Below, piece after piece: positions 24,019-38,289 of a DNA stretch of 64,000 nt (its first letter is position 1; every line of letters begins with the position of its first letter). The position numbers and the translations under genes are program-made. The notes under the pieces were generated by a model that did no database searches, had not been told where the DNA came from, and worked only from the letters and a program-made list of their open reading frames with translations. Source of the DNA: Lithospermum erythrorhizon (lineage: Eukaryota; Streptophyta; Magnoliopsida; Boraginales; Boraginaceae); the NCBI GenBank assembly GCA_019722365.1, contig JADFUC010001192.1, positions 62,001 to 126,000 on the forward strand, read 5' to 3'.

Positions 24019-25173
24019 TAATAATACCAATACTATAGTCTATAGTCTACCCGCTGAGGTTCGATCCCCCAATTTGGACCACGGACTTATTTGTCACGCA
24101 TTAAATCATCATACGAATAACTATGTATTTATTGCAAAATCATGTGACTTTTAATGTTAGACATTTCAACATATTTTTAACTACTTAAGACTAAGCCACT
24201 TAGGTACTAAGGTAATTAGTTGGATATTTAAAGATAAAATATTCTATAGTTCATTCTCTTTGAAAAATACAACTCGTTTTAATCTTTTTAGTTGCCATTA
24301 TTTTAGTCAATTACACGTTAAATAAAAATCACTAGAGTTTTACATATAAATCCATATTTAATTAATCAAATGATTGTATAAATATGATACTACCTTATTT
24401 AGTCATTGTTATCCAATACATTCAATACTTAATAGGGATATGAATAAAATCATTTTTTGTAAACTAGAATGACCATTAAAAAAATTCAAAAGAAGAATAA
24501 TGGATTTTAATTTTAACTATGTTGAGTTCCTAAGTTTTTAGGTGGAATAGGATTCCACCTTGATCAACAATGTATCCAACATTTTTCACCATTTGCTAGT
24601 GTAATACTCCCTCCATTTTAATTTAACTAGATTTTTTTTTTTCCCGATAAGTAGTCTTATCATATATGAATCACTTTTCTTAATTTTTATGAAACGTCGA
24701 ATAGATTATTCAAATAAAAACGAAATAAGAAATAAAACTATATTAAAGTTTCACAGCCAAGCTTGTAGTGTTGGACTCATGCAGTAAGGTCAATTGCAGC
24801 AAAAAAGATGCAGAGTACAAATGTAATCAGAATTAATCACCATCAAAATATGTTTCACAAATAACTAAGCCAAAAAAAGTGAACTTGCAAAAATAATTGC
24901 ATGGTTTCATGTAGACAAACAGATTATCTTTGGGATTTATAGGCAATAGCAAAAGAATTAATTTTAATGACCTGTTTCTATTCCACAGGCTAGCAGATGC
25001 ACAAAAACATAACAATATTCTTAGAGGAGATTTCTTTCCTACTAGGTTAACAAATTATGCCTATACTCTACTTTGTAACTGCTGTATAACAAAAATTCTG
25101 ACAGAAGTTTAAAAGGAAAATTCATACTTCACTACATATTAGCCCCTATCATCAAAGTATTGTTGTCTTACTA
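24019..25173. other. Intergenic and likely 3' UTR of the bHLH gene
   Basis: The part nearest 25173 should be the 3' UTR of the minus-strand bHLH gene. A Stowaway-like end (tactccctccatttt) sits at about 24605. No other gene is seen. Confidence 0.4.
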
Positions 25174-26991
25174 TCAGGGTCCGGGCGACGATTTGGACTC
25201 CCCGGAATAAGATAGTATAGCGGACAACTTCTCCTTTGTCAGCTCCTCGGATCCATGGGACTTCACGACGAATGTATGGACCACTTTGTCCATTACAGCT
25301 GACATCTTCGACTCGACAACTCTGATCTGTGCTTGTTTGAAGGAATCTATGATTCTTGATGCAGGATGTGCATTTAATGGAGAACTTACTCTAATTGTCA
25401 GTTCATCATGGTTTGCTTGAATGTCGATATGAGAAATTTGAGTGCCAACTTCTGGGATCGAATTAGGTTCCAGACTTGGTCCATCCTTGGGGGTGCCTCC
25501 ACATCTCTCCTTCTCGGTTTCTAAGTCCTTGAGCTTCTTCTGTAGCTCAGTTATGTAAGCAATGGCGTCCCCTAGGAGGGAAGCTTTGTCCATTTTGGAA
25601 ATAGTAGGAACTACAGCACGCAAGGCATAAAACCGTTGGTTAAGCTTTTCACGTCTCTGTCTCTCAGCCTCCACATGATTAAGAGGCTCTTCTCTTCCAT
25701 TTGCTGGTTTTCGACCACGCTTTCTAGGCCTCATTCCATCAGCAACACTAGTATGATCTTCTTTGCAGGAAGCCTCAACATCAGAATGCTCCGATTCAAC
25801 ACTAGGTGGCCTGGATATGATGGAACCTGTGCCTGCTCCGGTGAAGTCAATTTGCATTTGTGCTGGTTTCTGATGCTGAAAATTTTGAAACCTGAATTCT
25901 TCCCTCACTCCATTGACAGATTCTAGTACATTGTTCATCGGGGCCTGAGTACAGTTGTGAAGTTCCCCAACATTTTCCAGCTTCCCATTACTCAACTGTG
26001 GCCAGGTTCCATTCTGGTTGTTCGAGAGTGGAAGCCTAGTTCCAATTGGAAACAAATCTGATGGATTGTCTTCTCCCTTTCTAACAGCAAGTTTTTCTCT
26101 ATACTGAGTAAGACTGTAACTCAAATCCTGACCAAAAATCTTAGGAATTCCATCCGAGTGGTTGTTGCCTAGTGCCAAATTGGCAAAAGGGGTATTTTCT
26201 TCTCTCTTATCCATCAGCATCGTCATCCTCGCCATTTGCTTGGCCCTGAGAAGCAACGAAAATGAAGAGAACGCAGATCTTATCGACTGAACAAGCTCCA
26301 TGCTCTCGGGTATAGATTTCACAGAGCCCAATTCCACTACTCCAATATCCGTCGGAATCAAAATCAAGGTTTGCATACCAGCACACTTAGCAAGAAATGA
26401 CCTAACACAATATTCACCCCCTGAAGATCTCAACACATCTGACATCCACAAATGCTTCCCAGACATGAAAGCCTTTCCCGGGCCACCTTCTCCCCGGGGG
26501 AACGAAAAGTACATCGACGCCAAGAAGAACATCTCAGTATCAGTAACCTTATCAAGACCAAACGCATAACTATCATCATCAGTACCTCCAAACAAGGCAT
26601 GCAACCTCTGAAGCACCCTTTTCCTCATCCTTTGTTGAGCCTCATCCTCGAGACGAAGTTTCAAAATCCTAGTGACCTCAGACTCCTCTCCCTCCTTAGG
26701 CTCCCTACAACACCCATCCCCCCATCCCAACACCAAGTCACCACTTTTCGACCGTGAAATTTGCCAAAATATTGCATAATTCCAACTAAAATTCAAAGCA
26801 CTAGGTCTTTCCACAAGATCTGAAAGCTTATTCTGCAAATTCTCATCATTTCCCATAGCCATTAAAGAGCATTCGGCCGAAACAGAGCTCGACATCAAAT
26901 AATCAAAAGCATTAGTTCCTAAAACAGCAGCTACCATAGCCTTATCTTCTTCAGCCCACAATTCACCTCCCATATTCACCTCCATTTTCAT
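25174..26991 (-). CDS. bHLH transcription factor of the JAM/AIB group (subgroup IIId, bHLH17/bHLH13-like)
   Basis: This is an intronless 605-residue protein when started at 26991 (MKMEVNMGG...); the frame stays open to an upstream ATG at 27039, but the extra 16 residues are hydrophobic and unlike the family. Residues about 12-246 are the bHLH-MYC N-terminal domain ([39 protein letters not shown]), which binds JAZ and Mediator proteins in relatives. Residues about 433-484 are the basic-helix-loop-helix; H439, E443 and R447 in [11 protein letters not shown] are the G-box/E-box contacts. Residues about 519-596 form an ACT-like dimerisation region ([10 protein letters not shown]). The length agrees with Arabidopsis AIB/JAM1 (566) and JAM2 (590). 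These nuclear proteins compete with MYC2 and repress jasmonate responses. [13 protein letters not shown] is closest, by memory, to AIB. A (CT)n tract lies upstream in the probable 5' UTR. Confidence 0.93.
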   Translation of the reverse strand: MKMEVNMGGELWAEEDKAMVAAVLGTNAFDYLMSSSVSAECSLMAMGNDENLQNKLSDLVERPSALNFSWNYAIFWQISRSKSGDLVLGWGDGCCREPKEGEESEVTRILKLRLEDEAQQRMRKRVLQRLHALFGGTDDDSYAFGLDKVTDTEMFFLASMYFSFPRGEGGPGKAFMSGKHLWMSDVLRSSGGEYCVRSFLAKCAGMQTLILIPTDIGVVELGSVKSIPESMELVQSIRSAFSSFSLLLRAKQMARMTMLMDKREENTPFANLALGNNHSDGIPKIFGQDLSYSLTQYREKLAVRKGEDNPSDLFPIGTRLPLSNNQNGTWPQLSNGKLENVGELHNCTQAPMNNVLESVNGVREEFRFQNFQHQKPAQMQIDFTGAGTGSIISRPPSVESEHSDVEASCKEDHTSVADGMRPRKRGRKPANGREEPLNHVEAERQRREKLNQRFYALRAVVPTISKMDKASLLGDAIAYITELQKKLKDLETEKERCGGTPKDGPSLEPNSIPEVGTQISHIDIQANHDELTIRVSSPLNAHPASRIIDSFKQAQIRVVESKMSAVMDKVVHTFVVKSHGSEELTKEKLSAILSYSGESKSSPGP

Positions 26992-27501
26992 ATCATAAAT
27001 ATCCAAAATTACACCAAAACCCAAATAAAAAAGCTCCAATCTTTGCTAAAACTTCCAACACATTCAACTCACCTCAATTTTCTATATCAAAATTATCGTT
27101 AACACCAAACTCAAACAAAAAGCTCCAATCTTTACTACAATTTCAACAAAATAAACCAATCCAAACCAACACCATCAAACAAAAACAACAAAACAGAGCT
27201 TTTTTTCAAACACCCAACTGAACATATCTTCAAATTCAGATCTCAACACCATAAAATTCAACTCATAACACAAAATAAAGAAACACCAAATAACAAAAAG
27301 GCTTCAACATATTGCATATTTGCATAAATGGACTAAAAAACATGCCAAAATTCAAGAAAATACTCTACCAGATGATTGTTTTGTGTAGTCAATAAGCAGA
27401 ATCAATGGGGTTCTTGAAAATTTCCACAAAATTAATCCAAAAACAAATCTTGTAGATAAATTCACCTCTCAATTTATTATTTATTGTTCTTAGCAAAATG
27501 A

Positions 27502-27529
27502 AGAGAGAGAGAGAGAGAGAGAGAGAGAG
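27502..27529. repeat. (GA)n microsatellite in probable 5' leader of the bHLH gene
   Basis: About 14 uninterrupted GA units; on the minus strand this reads (TC)n, a common feature of plant 5' leaders. It lies about 510 bases upstream of the bHLH start codon. Whether it is transcribed is inferred from position only. Confidence 0.8.
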
Positions 27530-29880
27530 GTGGAGGTGGGGCGAGTGGGGGCTTTGTTTGCTTATGTATATTGTATTTTGGCTAATGAAAAGCTACATGT
27601 GGGAGAAATTAACTAGGGGTTGGGGCATGGGGTTTAAAGGTCGGTTTAAATTAACTCGAGTTAAAGATCTACTCCGTATCTCAATTGTTTGTTTTATTTT
27701 ATGTGACATCTTTACTATCATCGATAACACGTATAATGCTATTGGAGCAATTTTAAATTAATTTATAAGATAATTTGAGATAATATACATATTAAGATAA
27801 GGTAATATAATACTCTCTTCATCGTTAAAAAATCTTCAAGATTATTTTTCAATGATCAAACTTAATGAAATTTAATATATTAATTGATAATAAAATATGA
27901 TGAAAATACTATATTTTGGAGTGTGATACCAATTGTCCCATCATCTGCCCAAACTCGACACAATTTCTCAAGTGGACATGGCCATTACTTGTTGGCATTA
28001 CTAGGATATTAAGATAATGGGATCAAATTTTATCAAGTCATTGCAGCATATAAAAAAGAAGTTTAATATATCTTTTTCTAATCATTTTGATATATCTTTT
28101 GCAAAATATAATACAATATACTACGTAATATTTTAAGATCAATATTTAATAATTAACATAATCGAACATTTTTTAAAGATAAATAAGTAACGAATTTTAA
28201 TATGATGTATTAAAAAATATCACACAAAAATATAGTCGATAGTTTTGTAGTACTAAGTTGGAAGATCAAGTCGGCAACAACCGCGTGTTTTGTGATTGTT
28301 CTTTTTTATGTGGGAAACGTTTTTGGGTTCAACAAAAAGATAATGTTCATGTGTTTACGACTCATACACGCGCTTTTCTTAACCTATGCCCTACCCACCT
28401 CCTCCGATATTTATTAACGTGTTTACACAAATTCTATAAACATTATAATTATATAAGCATAAATCGTCAATCATTTATAACTATCATATTCGATTGGCTC
28501 ATATAAAGCATTTTCATTTAAGATATTTCACGCTTTTTTAATTAAATTATCATTAATACGAAATTTTATCGTGGGATGATTATACGATTCCATTTCAATT
28601 GTGCCGAAAGCATAACTCATACTCCCTTTTATAAAGACTCATACTTACTAAATTACAACCCTAAATGGAACTTCCCCTTAATTTAAGTACTAGTGACCCA
28701 ACTACTTTTATAAGTTACAAATGTAAGTTATTGACTCCAGCATTGATGACTTATAGCCTGCATCGATCCTCCAAACTGTGAGTGCTTTCAGTCAGTTTTA
28801 AGTAGGTATATATTTCTCTTATTTATATGGGGCTTTATAATCGTTTTAACTCGTATATTAGTTAGCATTGTTGTATTTCAAATAATATCATTATTAAGTA
28901 TAAAAAAGAAATGTAGTCATTGACTCATGGATAAATGATGGAGGTGATTCGTTTATTTAAATGTGCCATTCACAAATTGGGCACGTTAGACTTGTTTAAT
29001 AGACCAATTCGAAAATGGAATTGGGTAGATATAAATTCGACTTGTAATATAATGAGTCGAAAAATTAACTTGGAATCACTTAGAAAAAAATCGTCGTTTA
29101 CGTACCTCCTCTTAATAAAGTCGCAATTTTGGGATATAAAACAAACCTGAAAAGACCCAATAGACTCGAAATATACCATAATATACTTCCCTTGACGAAT
29201 TTACAAACCCCGAATCAGCTTGTTTCTTTATAGTGATGGTCTCGACCAAAGTTAACGTAGCAATTTTCGAATCACCCAGATTATCAACGACTCTATTTAT
29301 TATAACGATTAGCTTAATCTTAATAAGTATCAATAAAATAAACTTTTATAGTTGGATCATTTTTTTGCAATGCCACAAAAAAAAAAATCTGTACTTACAT
29401 ATTGGTGGAGCTCTTACTTATTTTTTGTGTGATTTCTTAACCATAAATACTGGATCTATATATCCAAAAGATCATTGATCCGATTCTTAGAAAAATCATA
29501 AATTTTTACTATATAGATATTTTGTGAATGGGACTCGCAAAATCCTCGTATGCTACCGTAGAGTGCATACCCTGATGTATCGATCTAACGTAATACGAAA
29601 TCACGCCGGGCCGATAAACCACGCATAAATGTTCTACGCGATATATTAAAAAATGTTGATACAGGCAATCTATAACGTAGCATGACGTAGTGGGGATATT
29701 TCCTCCAGTGATAGATATGTAAATTTTTAAGCCATCGCATTAGTTGAAATGTTAGTGTTGGGTTTTTTCGTGACAAACGTAGAAGTGATGAAAAGAAAGG
29801 AAAATGACAATTTGTTGCTCTGGTTAAGTTAAAATAGAATCTTGATATCACCAATTCCAAATATATTTATATATTGATAA
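27530..29880. other. Intergenic, no gene seen
   Basis: The first few hundred bases should hold the bHLH promoter. The rest is AT-rich DNA with short open frames that lack recognisable domains. A Stowaway-like 'actccctttta' occurs at 28620. Confidence 0.4.
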
Positions 29881-29899
29881 GATGAGATAAGACTATTAC

Positions 29900-30620
29900 A
29901 TACTTGGCTCAAAACGAACTAATGAGCCGAGATTGAGACCAAGCAACACATTATCTAGTTAGTCTAAAACACATTATGATTATTACAGCTTTTGTTATCC
30001 ATGCATCATTATAGTTGTACATGAGTCCATTCGAACCCAAGCAGGATAAATTTTAACTCGACTTGGTGACATCGGCTCAATAATTTAACCGAACTAGAGT
30101 CGAACCCATCTTGTTCACTAATTTTACCGAGCTCGAGTCGAGCCCCTGAGCTTTCTCACTTGATCAATGTCTTGTTAGAATTCCAAATTTAATATAAAAT
30201 ATCGTTCTCGAATTTAACTATTAATAAAATCAATCACAGCTTGCAAAAATAATAAAATAAGATATTACTCCTACTTTCAATATATACTACATTATTTAGA
30301 AATCTTAAATAGCTTACCGAATATCATATTCAAACTTTATAATAAAATCAAAACAAGAAATTGAATATTGAAATAAGTAAAGTAAAATAAGAAGAGTTTT
30401 CAATAATTTATATGAAAAACATTCATAAATTGTAAATATTGTATTATTTATTATTAGTGCATATATTAATAATATAAAGATGAGCTAGCGTACAAGCTCG
30501 CCGAGGTGTCGAGCTTGAAGACCGGCTCACAGTTCGGCACACTGTAGATCGAGCTCGCCTCTAGCTCATCTGATCTTAACCAAGCGAGCCGCTGACAATA
30601 GCTTTGCTCGTGCACAATTC
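29900..30620. repeat. GAGCTCGAGTCGAGC-type motif cluster, possible hAT-like MITE
   Basis: Two GC-richer islands (about 30040-30150 and 30480-30600) are built of self-complementary words such as 'gagctcgagtcgagcccc' and 'tagatcgagctcgcc', either side of an AT-rich centre. Such subterminal motif clusters are common in plant hAT-type MITEs. I could not place ends or a target duplication. Confidence 0.35.
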
Positions 30621-31625
30621 TATGTTGATATATACTCACTCTCCTTCACAAACCACGAAGATCATCTAGCTTTACTCTTTTTTCATTTTATATATTTGTC
30701 TCATTTGATCAATTTTCACATGTATTTAGGAAATAGTCCAAATAGTTCGACTTGGCTCGACCAAATATTTATACAGAATTCGATTCGACCCAATATGACG
30801 TAAAATCCAAAAAATAAGATTCTACATAACTCAATAATTAACTGAATTTATATAATACAAGGTTCGATCCAGTTCGATTCATTCAAAACGGTAAATCCCA
30901 AGCGCAGATGCAGAAAGTGGATAAGCAAGGTGAAGGTGGTATAGTGGTAGGTTAAGACTCATTGGCTGCTTTGTGGAACAGTGAAACTACACGTTTCCCA
31001 CATCAATGCTCTAAATAAATATTCCTACCACACTTTTTTTCTTCATCATTTTGAATTGTGGTATGTTTATCTTTTGTTGTATTTTAGGACACGCGTGTCT
31101 CTTTCTTGCCATCTTAAAACAACGAATAACACATTGACACCAAACATCACACAACTCAAACAAACAAAACAAAAGGAAAAGTAAAGTTGTACAAAAGCCT
31201 CGTGAACATCACGTGAACATCACGTCGACCGATGTGCATACTATCAAAGTACAGTATGAACAACGTGATTGCCATTTATTATTCATATATACTCCCCCGT
31301 TTTAAAATAGATAATTATTTGAAATGGGAAGTTATATATCATATTATAAAAAATTATATTAGAAATAAAAAGTTATATTAAAATTATAAAAATATATATT
31401 AAAATACAAACAATCAACTATCAGAAAAAGAAATCTTTTTAAATGATCAGCATTTTGAGACGTGAAGTGATAAATGGATCCGCTAGATTAATCTGACACA
31501 AATATCAACAAAGACTTTCTATTACAAGTGACCTATGGAATACAATAGAGTCTCTACAATTTTACTAATCCTACTTAAATGGGCCTCCTCGATCCGCTCT
31601 TGGAAAATGCTTCTTCATTAGAACC

Positions 31626-31690
31626 GTTGGAAGCGCGCCTCTGAGTGGTCGTAACTGAGTCCTCATGAGTTCAAGACTCGACCCGCCGTA
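31626..31690 (+). repeat. tRNA-derived SINE head, candidate
   Basis: 'cgcctctgagtggtcg' resembles an A box and 'gagttcaagactc' forms a T-arm-like hairpin with a B-box-like loop about 35 bases downstream. There is no closing acceptor stem, so this is not called as a tRNA. Confidence 0.35.
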
Positions 31691-32748
31691 GTGACTGAAA
31701 GTCATGGATCATGGGGCGTGATCACGACACCGACGATCAAGTCAGATTGTATTTTAAATGAATGTACTATAAAGGTAAATCAGAAGCAAAGAACGTTATC
31801 ATGGCGATTTATGGGCCAAGATACCTCTATTCCCTCGATTCTCGGCTAATTGGCTTCACCATCCTAAGCAACTCTTTGCCTCGCGATGACTTATCCACTC
31901 AGGCCCAATATTCGGGTTCTCACTAGAATATATATATCATCGCCCCTCCACCGGTGAGGCGAATCTAGATCGGAAGCGTCCAAGAGGCTCTTTCTACGAC
32001 GGTAACCTCATCGACCAAATCCCATCTAAACCGCTATCTACCTTCAAGTGAGTAGAACCACATCTTTGACAAGATCGCTTGGACAAGACTCACATTCGGA
32101 TCCTTTGTTTCTTTCGCTAACCATTCCATCACCTGAACCCTGCACTTCCTTTACACGTGTCCATACCCTCGACAAACGGTAATTCAAACCCATCGGATTC
32201 TAAGCCCAAATGTAACACTACCTTAAATGTACTTTCTTTTATTTCAACTCGACGCTTCATCTTTAATTTTTCCATCTTCCCATCGCAACCTTTCCTTCCT
32301 GTCGTCAGTCATCTCGCATCTCCTCAATTTCTCCGCCGTATAACAATACTACAACATTATCACGTGTAACTTACATTCCTTGCGTCATGCAAGTTCTTAA
32401 ATTCAGATAACTTCCCTTGAATGCTTGTCCCTAATACCATTTATTGGTTTTATTTTGCATGATACGTTAACTCTTCGTCATTATACCTTGTGAATTTGGG
32501 GAAAATTTATAATATATCCGTCAATCCATGTTTGATCGAAAGATATTTCGTGGGATTATGTTCTCTGCAACGGGGAAAATAGGGACTAAGTTTCCTTTGA
32601 GTTTTGATATTCAATCAGAAAGTTCTCAAGCCCTTTCCCATGTATATCGTATCAGACCTGTAGGATTGTTGGAATTTTGTTCATGAGCATGAATATCCAC
32701 ATGTGTGTCTGAAAATGGATCTGGGGAAAGCTTGGGGGAGTGTATTTT

Positions 32749-32850
32749 TGTTGGAAAAAAATGCAACTTGTTCATTTTTAAAACATAGACAAATGCAATC
32801 AAGATCGAATATAAGCGACTTACCCAATCACAAAATATCAGTTATGTAGA
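32749..32850 (-). repeat. Fragment of a Copia LTR related to the nested element
   Basis: 'tgttggaaaaaaatgcaact' and, a little later, 'atgcaatcaagatcgaata' match the first 70 bases of the LTR at 33679 (tgttggaaaattacacaact, then atgcaaccaagatcgaata). It has no partner LTR and stops before the transposon end at 32932. It is either an independent truncated insertion or a duplicated piece. Confidence 0.55.
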
Positions 32851-33678
32851 GAGTGTGGTGGTATTTACTAGTTTGGGTCTGTTTGATAGAACATAGGTTT
32901 TTGATCTAATCTGTTTTCAGTGTTTTGATACTCATCTGTTATACACACACCAAAATAGTAAAATGAAGGGATTGAAATTACTAAAATACCCCCAACGAAC
33001 ACAACCTCATGCTTGTTACAGTCAAGTTGCACTTTCTTCTCCAGGTTAATAAACAAGCGAATTATGCACTTGTTAGTAGAGTAACAAGCAAACTCAAGTA
33101 GTAAACAAAAAAAAAAAAAACAAACAAAAGGATAAATCGCTTACTACAAAACAAACAAAACAATTATTCGCTTCTTTTCAAACAAACATCAAAAGAGCTC
33201 CGCTTGCTTCATAAACTCAATACTGAATTCGCTTTTATGCTTACAAACATTAAAGTAAATTGCTAGTTTGTTAACCATCAAAACATGCAAAAAAAAAACT
33301 TGAGTACACGAAAATATTTTAAAAATGTGGTCTTTATTGAATAATTCCAGCACAAATATTTATTATATTGTTAAATTTGTCGGGACTACTTCCACAATTG
33401 ACAAAGAGCGCTCATGTCTGCCGATCATTCTAATTTTCTAGGTACGATTCAACCGGGTCGAATAGTCTGATCCGGTAGTGGACTATTACTGGTTTCGAAT
33501 CTGTGAAGTCACATCGTCGCCGCACATGCTTCAAAAATGCTTAAACCCTATAATCCCCGACAAATTCGAACCGAAACTGCATTACAATATATATTCGTTA
33601 TATGTGTTCAAACTTGATAAAATTTTAGTTAACTTACAACAAATATATTCCACATTTTATCTCGACAAAGGTTAGGGA

Positions 33679-34622
33679 TGTTGGAAAATTACACAACTTG
33701 TTCATAATATAAATAAAAAAATGCAACCAAGATCGAATAAATGTATAATAACAAATTATGAAACATATACAACAGTAACTTACACACCTATTAATACGAA
33801 AGTACTTGCTGGGAATGCGCTGACGGTGGCAACTTCTTCCCCTCACAAATCTCCCCGAGAAATTCCCCACACCTCGCTTAAATGCTCCAAGTGGTCCACA
33901 CAAGAAAGGGCTTGTCACGCTGGACGGGATCAAAGTTAATCTACTATAATGATGAATTGAGTCAAAAACTTGACTCAAAACCCAAGTGGCAGAGGGGAAA
34001 GTATGTCGAATGTTTTTTCATGGGAAAGCATTTAAAATGAAATTCTTAGTTTTTTCATTTCACCTTTCCCTATATAGTCCTCTTTGGTTTCGGCCGAATA
34101 GCTTCGACTCGCTTTGATAAATAGTTGCCGTTAACTAACTTATTACTAAAATGAGTGAGTAACTAACAAGTTACTAATGACCTTTTCTCTTTAAAACCGT
34201 CAATTGAAATAGCAATTTAATTGATCTGTTTTGTCCAATTTGTATTTTACATTATCAATGAAATCCTGGACATTGGGTATTCTGTTGATTTCAATCAACT
34301 CCTAATTTATCAATATCGATTTAATTCCATACATGGGAATGGTAAGTCAACGCCATTAAAGCGTGACCTTCCTGGCTCGGGGATATTATTATGTGATAAT
34401 AATATAATTGACCATTATGGATACATATCGGTCAAGGCATGGACTAAAGAATTTGGCATAACCCCTCGATATTATCTTTGAGTTCCATTTTAGTAATTTG
34501 CAATTACTATTTATCGAACACTTAGTTTTATAACTTAATGAATCAAAACTAGTAAATAAATTGTTACAACAAATGGTTCAATCGGGCATAATTATAGAAA
34601 TCAAAAATGCTCATTTCCAACA
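33679..34622 (-). repeat. 3' LTR of the Copia element
   Basis: 944 bp, bounded by TGTTGG and CCAACA, and alignable along its length to 41395-42312. Shared landmarks include 'caaccaagatcgaataaatg', 'agtttttt-catttca', 'tatatagtcctcttt', 'cgccattaa' and 'gcatttttgatttc'-type sequence at the far end. The element is read from the minus strand, so this is the 3' LTR. Confidence 0.9.
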
Positions 34623-34899
34623 CTTAATTGCCCTGATCATTACTTTACAATTCCTTTATCACGCGATCTCCGTCATAGGCTAACCATATAAGAAGTGTGT
34701 CAGCTTAAGCACCTAATGACTTTCTCTTTACTCGAAATGAATCAATCAGTAATTATGTCCACAAACCAATTAATCCTAACACTGTATCGAGAATCGAGAC
34801 TCCACTCAGATATCAAGCGACTTGATAAATCCCTTATGTATGTCAACACCCATCGTTATACTCTACTCTGTCACCCAACATATTCCGCTTAATTCCCGC

Positions 34900-37750
34900 T
34901 AAGGCGCACGCTTGACATAGTCAAAGCACAACCCATATAACATAAGTGTTATATATGCAGTCTAAGAATCAAGTAACTAACAGCTCTAAGCAAACATCAT
35001 ATGACACATATATATTATTATCTTCTATGATTTTCATAGTCAGTCAATCCAAATTCCTCGCCATTTAAACCGAGCAGTCTATAAGATTGGGATCAAGTTT
35101 GCAAGCTCTTACGATCCAAGAGAATTGATCATCAATCACTATGTTGGTCATCAAATGCTTGTCGTCCTGCATCCGTGATCCTACTGCGCGAATGACTACC
35201 TTATATTTCTAGACTCGGTAGGCCTTAATAACACCTCCGCATTGTCCTCTAGTAATCAGGTGTGGTAGAGCCCAGGGACTTCCATTTTCACTCGACGAGG
35301 AAACAACAGGTTATATGTAAATTAAGACATATAAACACAATGGACACATAAATAATGTATTGGAAATTGACAGCAAGCAGCCTTTAATATTTACCTACTG
35401 CTCACACAACAAGACAAATACGCCAAATTTTCCATCAATCCAACACCACTGTGACATTTGTCTAGGACCAATGTTCACTGCATATTCAATATGCTTTGCC
35501 TGAGGCATTGGTTTGGTAAAGGGATAGGCTACATTAGCCTATGTTCTTGGAACTACTCCAAGACACTGCTCCACCATATAGTCAGTTTGAAACTGGCATT
35601 GGTGTACCCGGTCTATACCCAACTATTCATCTCTACCATGTACCAAGAATGCATCTTAAGTTCTTTTTAGATACTACCTAAATCCAAATAGTTTCTCTTG
35701 AATTAGCTTAGTATCGCTGGTAGCAATCGGGTACATACTATGCATCAAAGCTGCGCGCAATACACGGTGTACACGACGGACCCTACAAGCGCATAACATA
35801 AGTCTTCATCTTGTCGATCTCAACATTCATGAAGTGGATTACGAATTTACCGAGTCAACTCCATGTCTCAATGGGAGATGAGTTTTTTCCTGAAATCATT
35901 CATTTTGAACCTTTGCTACACTTCATCGATATAAGTAACTCGACAAAGTTCAATAAGCCGGGTTGCCTGACCTCCATGAATTTAGATTTCGAATACTTCG
36001 CTCGGGAGTCCTTCCATCGAGAAATCCGCCCAGTACCAATACTGACCGAAGCTTAGTAATTCTACTTTGCTTCCAATGATTAAATGATTAGTATGTCATC
36101 GACATATAGGACTATGAATGTCATATGTATAACTCCCACTCACCTTCTTGTTTATACAAGATTCTTATTCGTCTTTAATGAATCAAAAAATCTTTGATTA
36201 CCTTATCAAGACGAAGGTTCCAACCATGGGGATGCTTGCTTAAGACCATGAATGGACCTCTAGTTTGCGAACCTTTCCCCGAGGTCCTCTCGACACGTAA
36301 AGCTCCGAGAATTGTACTACGCACACCCCCTTCTCTCTCTAGGTTTCGCTCAAGAAAAATGGTCTTATATCCATTTGCATCATTTCATGTCACGGAATGC
36401 AAAGAAATTGCCACATTTATCCAAATCTGACTCAAGTACGCCACCTGTGATCTAGTTTCATTATAGTTCATGCTATGAACTTCTTCAAACCTTCGCCTAC
36501 CTAGCCCACAGAAATATGGACGTCTCCGTCTTTGTCATGTTTTTTCTTCTGGCATTCATTTACACTAAATGGAGCGAACCCCATCAGGTAAATCTGACAA
36601 GGTCAAATCTTGCTTTGGTACATCGAACTATTTCGCATTTCATGGCTATCAGCCATTTATCAACATCTTTTCACCTATCAAGCCCTCAGCAGGCTCGTCA
36701 CTTTCAATCATGAAAGATTCACCATACCAACGGTCTGGTTCTTGACGATCTCTAGTTGGTCTCCTAAGGGTTGGTTTTCCACAACTCCCTGTGAATCAAG
36801 AATCGGGTCTCCTACGCAAGAAGATTCTAATTTTGTGGCGCTGGCTACTGCCTCTACACTGTGTGTACGACAATGCTTCATCATTCGAAGCCTCAAGGTG
36901 AACACCTTACTCCTAGTCCTTCCGGATGCATATCTCATTTATAAGAAATATTTCTAATCTTAAACGAGTATTTTATTCTCGCTTCGTAGAAGTAGTAACT
37001 AAGGCTCTCATTCGATACCAATTAAAGTAGCATTTATCGATGGTAGGCACTACTATCTTTGTCAACTTCAACATAAGTTTCATAGCCCCCAACTCGAAAA
37101 TCCAATTTGGGAAACTTTCCAAAACTCAATTCATGAGGTATTTCATATGTTGATATAGTTGGACATTTTATTAAGTGTGAGTGATGCGCTTTGTAGTGTA
37201 TATCTAGAAATTAACTGGTAGGATAGATAGGCTCATCATATGTCAAACCATGTCAATCAAGGTTTGATTTCTCCTTTCAAACTCGGCTGTATGCTCGTGG
37301 TAGAGTGAAAGCAATACCACACTCTTTGAGATGAGTATTTGAACCCTTGACTTAAATATTCTCCTCCTCTATAAGGCCGAAAAATCTTTATAGTCTTGTT
37401 CAATTGGTTCTTTACTTCATCATGAAGTTCCTCAAGGATTCACATCCGTGTTTCATCGAGCATACATAACCACATTTAGTGTGTAATCACTGCGAAGTGT
37501 AATGAAGAATCGTAACCATCTCGCGTATGTGTTCATTGGCTTACATACATTGGTTTGTATGATCCCCAACAAACATTTGCCTTCATTGTATCCAATGAAG
37601 GGCGATTTGGTCATTCTGCCTAATAGGCAAGATTCATACTTATCGTATGATCCATAATCGAAACCTTCAAGTATTCCACCGAAGTGAAGTTCCTTGATAT
37701 GGTACTCGTTTATATGACTCCATTCGCAATACCACGTATATTCAGGCTTT
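34900..37750 (-). pseudogene. Copia pol remnant (integrase, reverse transcriptase, RNase H)
   Basis: Read on the minus strand, 37680-37560 gives FGGILEGFDYGSYDKYESCL then GRMTKSPFIG, the CxxCxxGKMTxxPF zinc-binding start of Copia integrase. At 36255-36205, HGLKQASP is the reverse transcriptase YGLKQA motif, and at 36113-36083, IVLYVDDILII is its YVDD active site. At about 35585-35555, YGGAVSWSSSK is the RNase H region. In-frame stops and shifts separate these islands, so no protein is made. Confidence 0.8.
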
Positions 37751-38289
37751 AAGCACTAGGCTCAGGCCTTACCAACGTTATGCCTTTCGATTGACGTTGC
37801 CTAGAGAGTCCGTATTAATATCTTCGAGAAATGTATTACTTTATATCACATACTTCTTTATAGAGATCCTAAATGCATCGGGGATCACTTTGAAACTAAG
37901 GAAAACCCTTCATTATTCAAAAAATACCAAAAGAAAGTAGTAATATTTCTCGCTTATAAAGTTAGTGGACGTTAGTAAACATTGTTTAAATTTAGAAACA
38001 CGGCCCGGCGCAATTCAAAATCGATGATCCCATCAGGCTGCAACTTTTGCATTGTCCCTTTACGTCGATCCATCTCTCCTCTTTCGAGTCATTTCTACTT
38101 GCCTGTAGTTCCCGTATATCATGACAAATACGAACCACACAAGGATAAGCACTCACAAAGTAGAATTTGTAGTTATACAAAACTTCATTGCTATTTATAC
38201 ATATATACCGTAGGCCGAGTGGTCAGTTAGACCATTCTTCCCTATTTTCCAAGAATTTCCTTGGCAGTCGACTCAGCTGACTCCTAGAT

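Noticed and set aside
24031..24070. B-box-like aggttcgatcccc suggesting a tRNA gene
   Set aside because: No A box at tRNA spacing and no acceptor or anticodon stem; the same sequence is part of the block repeated at 23028.
27498..27761. Open frame beginning MKRERERERERW
   Set aside because: The start is the translated (GA)n microsatellite in the bHLH leader.
32722..32760. Purine tract cttgggggag before tgttgg, suggesting a plus-strand Copia 3' end
   Set aside because: The following sequence matches the minus-strand-oriented LTR of the nested element and eight bases separate tract and LTR; I saw no pol reading on the + strand before it.
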